A stretch of 22,463 bases of DNA from positions 1 to 22,463 of the forward strand of contig JAIRZB010000068.1 of NCBI GenBank assembly GCA_031267435.1. The letters run 5' to 3'. Origin of the DNA: Puniceicoccales bacterium. GTDB lineage: Bacteria; Verrucomicrobiota; Verrucomicrobiia; Opitutales; LL51. The notes beneath the pieces were generated by a model that saw nothing but the letters and a program-made list of their open reading frames with translations, was not told where the DNA came from and ran no database searches. Below, one piece after another: positions 18,124-22,463 of this stretch (positions within the stretch are counted from its first letter, which is position 1; every line of letters begins with the position of its first letter). The translations under genes were made by a program, and so were the position numbers.

Positions 18124-18142
18124 TCGGCTATCCTATAGCCGA
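18124..18142. other. Hairpin between rpoD and the AsmA-like gene
   Basis: TCGGCTAT-CCT-ATAGCCGA-like inverted repeat (7-8 bp stem, 3-nt loop). It lies about 100 nt past the rpoD stop, but on the minus strand no T run follows; on the plus strand AAAGTTTTT follows. It may be a weak end of the dnaG-rpoD transcript; I am not sure. Confidence 0.3.
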
Positions 18143-18244
18143 AAGTTTTTATGGATGACGGCAAGCAAAACGTGTCTAAGGAAAATCCCGCCATAAACCT
18201 AAATTTACTCCAATCCATTTTACTTTAAATTATTTCACCGTAAT

Positions 18245-19936
18245 TTAACTTTGGTGAATGAAGTCCTCGAATCCTGGCCCACTCGTCATAAACTCCCCCT
18301 CAAAAAATCCATGCAATTGGCGAATACGCGTTGGGTGTCGCATCTTACGTAGTGCCTTTGCTTCGATTTGACGGATTCGTTCCCGGGTCACTTTGAACAT
18401 CTGTCCCACTTCCTCCAGCGTTCGACTATAACCATCCTTTAATCCAAAACGCAGCATTAAAACTTCTTTTTCCCGCGTGTTTAAGCTCACTAAAACATCG
18501 TCAATTTTTTCACGCAGCAAACTGTACGCTGTCATATCATAGGGATTATCGGCCGACTTATCTTCGATAAAATCACCGAATGTCGAATCCTCATTGTCTC
18601 CAACCGGGCTTTGCAAAGAAATCGGTTGCTGTGCCATCTTCATGATCGCTTTCACCCGATCTAGGGGCAGGGCCATCTCCTTCGCCACTTCCTCTGCCGT
18701 CGCTTCGTGACCCAATTCCTGCTGCAGTTGACGCTGAATTTGCATCACACGATTTAAAACTTCAATCATGTGTACCGGTATGCGAATCGTTCGCGCCTGA
18801 TCCGCTATGGATCGTGTAATCGCTTGACGGATCCACCAAGTTGCGTAGGTCGAAAATTTGTAGCCGCGCCGATGTTCAAATTTTTCCACTGCTTTCATTA
18901 GTCCCATATTGCCCTCCTGTATGAGGTCCAAAAAGGTTAGGCCACGATTGGTGTATTTTTTTGCAGTGCTGATCACTAGGCGTAAATTGGCCTCAACCAT
19001 CTCCTGTTTCGCTTTGTGCGCTTCCTTCATGTATTCTCGAAAATTTTTAACAATTTCCAATAGGCGTTCCGGGTCTACATTGTATTTTTCCTCCAACTTC
19101 ATGAGTGCCCGGCGAATGCGATCCAACTGATCATTCATATCAATTTTCTTGCGTTCCGCAACCATCCTCGCCTTTGCAATTTCACGCAGTAGTTGCTCAA
19201 TTTGCTTCAGATCGGGACGGAGACGCAGTAAAAAATCCTCAAAAATCTTCATCTTAAAGCAAAAACGCTTCATCACCGTTTTGAGCTGCGATTGAAATTG
19301 ATGCAAACGAATGGACGCTCTTTTTTGCTCCTTCTCATCGATTGTTTTTTGTAAGTAATCCCAAATTTCCTGAATTTTTTCCAGTAGTAACTTACTTTCC
19401 TGAATCGAGCTATCCAGAATACGGTAGTATACCTCGCGGCTCTCTATTTTTTTATCCAAGACAATGCGATCGAAACGCTCTTCCCGATTCAGGAGACGTT
19501 CCGCCAGATCAATCTGGAAGGAAGCCGTCAAATGAATCGAAAATAGCTCGTCCTGTGCTTGCAACTCCGCCTTCTCGATTCGTTTAGAAATCGCTATTTC
19601 TTCCTCGCGTGTCAGTAGGGGGACCTGACCCATCTGCCGCAGATACATGCGTACCGGATCTTCGCCGGCATTTTCCGATGGATTATTTGCCGCGGCTTCC
19701 GCCAGGGATCGCCGCTTTTCTACCTCAGACTCCTCACTATCGATAATCTCAATCTCAAGATTATCGAGAATATTCATGATATTCTCAATATCCTCGGGAT
19801 TTTCAATACTCTCAGGAAGATGCGCACTAATATCTTGGAGGGTCAGGTATCCCTTCCCGCGCGCGAAGCGAATAAGTTCCTTCATCCGGTCGTTAACATT
19901 ACTCCCGGAACCGTTCAAAGCTTTTCTATTTTCCAT
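18245..19936 (-). CDS. rpoD: Primary RNA polymerase sigma factor (sigma-70/RpoD)
   Basis: The housekeeping sigma factor that directs core RNA polymerase to promoters. 563 residues, with region 1.1 (about 15-65), region 1.2 (EDPVRMYLRQMGQVPLLTREEE, from 92), a non-conserved helical insert (about 130-310), region 2 (EANLRLVISTAKKYTNRGLTFLDLIQEG and KFSTYATWWIRQAITRSIADQ, 315-380; this part binds and melts the -10), region 3 (about 390-465) and region 4 with the -35 binding helix-turn-helix (VTRERIRQIEAKALRKMRHP, 516-535). All are well conserved, consistent with the near-consensus -10 and -35 sequences seen in this window. It lies 17 nt after the dnaG stop and is surely co-transcribed, the classic dnaG-rpoD macromolecular synthesis arrangement, here without rpsU in front. 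There is no Shine-Dalgarno before its ATG. Confidence 0.98.
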   Translation of the reverse strand: MENRKALNGSGSNVNDRMKELIRFARGKGYLTLQDISAHLPESIENPEDIENIMNILDNLEIEIIDSEESEVEKRRSLAEAAANNPSENAGEDPVRMYLRQMGQVPLLTREEEIAISKRIEKAELQAQDELFSIHLTASFQIDLAERLLNREERFDRIVLDKKIESREVYYRILDSSIQESKLLLEKIQEIWDYLQKTIDEKEQKRASIRLHQFQSQLKTVMKRFCFKMKIFEDFLLRLRPDLKQIEQLLREIAKARMVAERKKIDMNDQLDRIRRALMKLEEKYNVDPERLLEIVKNFREYMKEAHKAKQEMVEANLRLVISTAKKYTNRGLTFLDLIQEGNMGLMKAVEKFEHRRGYKFSTYATWWIRQAITRSIADQARTIRIPVHMIEVLNRVMQIQRQLQQELGHEATAEEVAKEMALPLDRVKAIMKMAQQPISLQSPVGDNEDSTFGDFIEDKSADNPYDMTAYSLLREKIDDVLVSLNTREKEVLMLRFGLKDGYSRTLEEVGQMFKVTRERIRQIEAKALRKMRHPTRIRQLHGFFEGEFMTSGPGFEDFIHQS

Positions 19937-19953
19937 ATGCTTAACAATGCGTA

Positions 19954-21759
19954 TTATGCCTCTATTCGGGGACAGACGAATAATAAACGGCGCAAACGCG
20001 TTCTCTCACGCTGTAAGTTTTGAAAAAAACTCATGTTGTCAAGCGAATTTTCGTTTTTCGTCAGTTTTCTTTGTTTCAATTCTTTTTGATTGATTTCTAT
20101 TAATCGATCCTTTGCGAAAGTGGCGCAAATGGATCGCAAACATGTATTGGCAGTTTCGATGGGATCTTCCACCTTATCATCAAGGGCTAGAATCGAAAAA
20201 AGTTCATTTAATTCTTCCGGAGTAAACGCTAGGCTACCGCTTTGTGGCCCTTCCCAAATATTTTCTCGGATTTCGCCTAAAACTTTTAGCAGTAAAGGGC
20301 CGTGTTCATTATCCCGAATCCAGAGATCATCGATGACTTTTGCGGTTTTAGATCCCAGTATTTCGTGATGAAGAATCAGAGAGAGGAGATCATATTCCGC
20401 CGTTCGCAATTTTTCCGTTTTTTGGGAAATATTTTTATTTGCATTTCGGGGTTCCACCGTCGATGGTGCAAATTTTATGTCGCCACAAAAATTGTGGAAA
20501 TCATTGAGAATTGCGTTTTGATCGAGATGGAGAAGGTGAGTCAATTCTTCCAAATAAATTCTGCGCGTCACTTCCGAATCGCAGCCATGAACCATCGCGT
20601 AGATCTGCCTTAGAAAAACTTCCTTTTCGATGGCTGTCGCTCCGGCGCTTTGGGGCAATAGGGTGCGTAAAAGGAACTGGATCATTGATTCCTTTTTCAG
20701 TTGCTCGAAACCCCGTTTCCCGTCTCGCAAAATCAGGGAATCGGGATCATCCGCCTCGCCTAGGGTTGCGATTTGGCATTCTATTCTCGTTTTGAAGGCG
20801 AGTTCCACAATCCGTTGGGCACATTTTTGGCCAGCCGTATCGCCGTCCATGAGGCATAGAATCTTCGGTACATAGCGCCGTAACAGATGCATTTGCATCT
20901 CCGTAATTCCCGTTCCCTGGGGGGCAACCGTTTCATTTAATCCATTTTCCCAGCAACGAAATACGTCCAGTGGCCCTTCCACGATGACAAAGTGATCGGA
21001 AACAAATTTCCGCGCATGGTTCAGGCCAAACAATACGCCACCTTTGTGAAAAATTGGTGTTTCGGGGGAATTGATATATTTGGCGAAATCGTTGCGATCT
21101 TCGATGATACGGCCGGAAAAGGCAACAATCCGATCCTGTACATCGTAAATCGGGATCATGAGGCGTCCGGTAAAGCGCAACTGAAATTGTTTCCTATTTC
21201 CATTGTTGCAGCGTAGTAGTCCGCATTGTTGTAGCGCTTCGGTGGTATATTTTTTTTGCCTAAGCAGTGCCAATAGTCCCTGGTCGAAATTTGGTGCCCA
21301 ACCGATACCATAGCGTTCGGCAGTATCCAAGGAAAAATGGCGCTTTTCGGTCCAGTAGCGTTGGGTGATTCCATCCTCTTGAAATTTTTTCCGGTAATAT
21401 GCTGCCGCTTCCTCATTAATATCAAACAGTTCATTTTTGGAATAATTTTTTTGCAATTGGCTGTGTTCATAGTCTATCGTGATGCCATAGCGTTTGGCGA
21501 GCCATTCGACGGCCTCGAGAAATGAAAAGTTTTCTTTAAGCTCCAGGAAGCGGAAAACGTCTCCCGCATAGCCGGTACTAAAACATTTGAAAAATTTTTT
21601 TTCGGGATGAACGAAAAAAGACGGCGTTTTTTCAACCGTAAATGGACTTAATCCCTTCCAACTCGATCCGGAACGTTTGAGCTGTACGTATCCCGAAACG
21701 ATGTCGTACAAATCGGCAATTCCTTTAATGTGTTCGATGCACTCTCGTTTAATTGACAT
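19954..21759 (-). CDS. dnaG: DNA primase, with a degenerate zinc-binding domain
   Basis: Synthesises RNA primers at the replication fork with DnaB helicase. 601 residues, normal length. The N-terminal domain keeps the shape of the CHC2 zinc ribbon (YVQLKRSGSSWKGLSPF, then EKTPSFFV and FFKCFSTGYAGD), but of the four usual ligands (Cys, His, Cys, Cys) only Cys59 remains; Ser38, Thr41 and Thr62 replace the others. The catalytic core is intact: the RNA-polymerase domain with RLMIPIYD and VAFSGRII, then TOPRIM with EGPLDVFRCW (Glu261) and LMDGDTAGQ (Asp305, Asp307). The C-terminal about 150 residues are the helical DnaB-binding part. First gene of the dnaG-rpoD operon. AGAAGAAG precedes the ATG and overlaps a TATAGA -10 candidate 11 nt upstream. 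Confidence 0.96.
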   Translation of the reverse strand: MSIKRECIEHIKGIADLYDIVSGYVQLKRSGSSWKGLSPFTVEKTPSFFVHPEKKFFKCFSTGYAGDVFRFLELKENFSFLEAVEWLAKRYGITIDYEHSQLQKNYSKNELFDINEEAAAYYRKKFQEDGITQRYWTEKRHFSLDTAERYGIGWAPNFDQGLLALLRQKKYTTEALQQCGLLRCNNGNRKQFQLRFTGRLMIPIYDVQDRIVAFSGRIIEDRNDFAKYINSPETPIFHKGGVLFGLNHARKFVSDHFVIVEGPLDVFRCWENGLNETVAPQGTGITEMQMHLLRRYVPKILCLMDGDTAGQKCAQRIVELAFKTRIECQIATLGEADDPDSLILRDGKRGFEQLKKESMIQFLLRTLLPQSAGATAIEKEVFLRQIYAMVHGCDSEVTRRIYLEELTHLLHLDQNAILNDFHNFCGDIKFAPSTVEPRNANKNISQKTEKLRTAEYDLLSLILHHEILGSKTAKVIDDLWIRDNEHGPLLLKVLGEIRENIWEGPQSGSLAFTPEELNELFSILALDDKVEDPIETANTCLRSICATFAKDRLIEINQKELKQRKLTKNENSLDNMSFFQNLQRERTRLRRLLFVCPRIEA

Positions 21760-21770
21760 TGACTGCTTCT

Positions 21771-21800
21771 TCTATAGATTCCGGAAAATTTTCAAGCCAA
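21771..21800 (-). promoter_or_regulatory. Possible promoter of dnaG-rpoD
   Basis: On the minus strand TTGGCT (21795-21800), an 18-nt spacer and TATAGA (21771-21776), 11 nt before the dnaG ATG. Weaker than the other promoters listed, and the -10 overlaps a possible ribosome-binding tract. Confidence 0.3.
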
Positions 21801-21894
21801 AGCAAGCCATGGGAAAATTCAATTTTCGAACCTAAAAGCGAGAAAATAAGCCATATCAAAGGGAAAATGAACAAATCATTGCCTAGTCAATAAA

Positions 21895-21932
21895 CATGTA
21901 AAATTAATTTGCTAATTTTTGCATGTAAAATT
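21895..21932. repeat. Pair of 11-bp direct repeats CATGTAAAATT
   Basis: CATGTAAAATT at 21895-21905 and 21922-21932, repeat period 27 bp, in the spacer between dnaG and the sigma-54 activator gene. They might be regulator sites or chance in AT-rich DNA. Confidence 0.4.
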
Positions 21933-21953
21933 CGAGACGGGTATGTTTTGTTT

Positions 21954-22463
21954 TTATGTAAATTTTCCGCCAAGGTCGTTGAAGGTAATTGCTTTTTGTC
22001 CCTTGGGTAGAAGGGCAATGATACTTTCGCAGGTATTTTTTAGCTCCCGAATGTTACCGGGCCAGGAATAGTACGTAATTTTTTCCATGGCTTGGACAGA
22101 AATTTCTGGGATAATTTCAATGGCATTTTCCTGGCAAAAATATTCGATATAGTGCCGAAAAAGTAGCGGAATATCTTCCCTTCGTTCGCGGAGCGGCGGC
22201 AATTTCAGTTCGATGACATTGAGTCGATAATATAAATCCTCTCGAAAAGTACCTTCCTGAATCATTTGTGCCAAATTTTTGTTCGTCGCAGAAATGATGC
22301 GCACATCAATGGAAATCGGATTCGTTCCTCCGACACGTTCAAAGGTCTTTGTTTCTAAAAATCGTAAGAGTTTTACCTGCGTGGAGGCATCGATTTCACC
22401 AATTTCGTCGAGGAAAAGTGTTCCCCGATTAGCCGCTTCGAAATATCCCATGCGCGTTGTTGT
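21954..22463 (-). CDS. Sigma-54-dependent activator (NtrC family), C-terminal part, cut by the window edge
   Basis: An AAA+ bacterial enhancer-binding protein that remodels sigma-54 RNA polymerase using ATP. The frame is open to the right edge; the visible part begins TTTRMGYFEAANRGTLFLDEIGE, just after where the GAFTGA loop should lie. Walker B is TLFLDEIGE, sensor I is in ISATNKNL, the arginine-finger segment is FREDLYYRLNVIELKLPPLRERREDI, and sensor II is YYSWPGNIRELKN. The protein stops about 15 residues after the AAA+ lid helices, at LGGKFT, so the Fis-type HTH (HTH_8) that normally ends these proteins is absent. It may act from solution without enhancer binding, as described for HTH-less members such as Helicobacter FlgR. 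The regulatory N-terminal domain lies outside the window. Confidence 0.92.
   Translation of the reverse strand, partial: TTTRMGYFEAANRGTLFLDEIGEIDASTQVKLLRFLETKTFERVGGTNPISIDVRIISATNKNLAQMIQEGTFREDLYYRLNVIELKLPPLRERREDIPLLFRHYIEYFCQENAIEIIPEISVQAMEKITYYSWPGNIRELKNTCESIIALLPKGQKAITFNDLGGKFT

Overview
The window looks like part of the chromosome of a Gram-negative, host-associated bacterium. I would place it tentatively in the PVC group (Verrucomicrobiota, Opitutia/Puniceicoccales-like). The grounds are a PPi-type phosphofructokinase, an AsmA-like envelope protein, type II secretion/type IV pilus parts, and several proteins of the kind used to manipulate eukaryotic cells. This placement is inference; no rRNA gene is present to confirm it.

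Layout. 1-1914: a secreted ankyrin-repeat protein with its own promoter and terminator. 2024-3094: an M42 metallo-aminopeptidase. 3272-4426 (minus): a short GspE/PilB-type ATPase. 4692-7529 (minus): a large proline-rich protein interrupted by one in-frame TAA; its C-terminal part resembles eukaryotic WASP/WIP actin nucleators (26 consecutive prolines, a WH2-like motif, the stop, a second WH2-like motif, a coiled-coil-like stretch, and a tail resembling the WASP connector). 7741-7837 (minus): SRP RNA. 7905-8492 (minus): a small secreted protein. 8649-11357: valyl-tRNA synthetase. 11606-11835 (minus): a decayed partial copy of the phosphofructokinase gene. 11902-13485: a lipase-fold protein with no signal peptide. 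13504-14703 (minus): intact PPi-phosphofructokinase. 14889-15979 (minus): a CysJ-like FAD/NADPH reductase whose first codons are put out of frame by an A7 tract. 16167-16880: a pseudopilin-like protein. 16967-18064 (minus): AsmA-like protein. 18245-21759 (minus): dnaG-rpoD operon. 21954 to the right edge (minus): a sigma-54 activator without a C-terminal HTH.

The accessory genes form the interesting layer. The WASP-like protein and the lipase share a recognisable helical module near their N-termini (two copies in the WASP-like protein, one in the lipase), although their C-terminal activities are unrelated. I read this as a possible effector family in which a common delivery or docking module is joined to different host-directed activities (actin nucleation, lipid hydrolysis). 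The ankyrin protein, which carries a Sec signal, would be a third candidate host-interaction factor.

Other patterns: at least six genes have a TATAAT-like -10 element only 6-11 nt before the start codon, suggesting widespread leaderless transcription. Signs of genome decay include a stop in the WH2 gene, an A7 frameshift in the reductase and the phosphofructokinase pseudogene. The DnaG zinc-ribbon has lost three of its four usual ligands.
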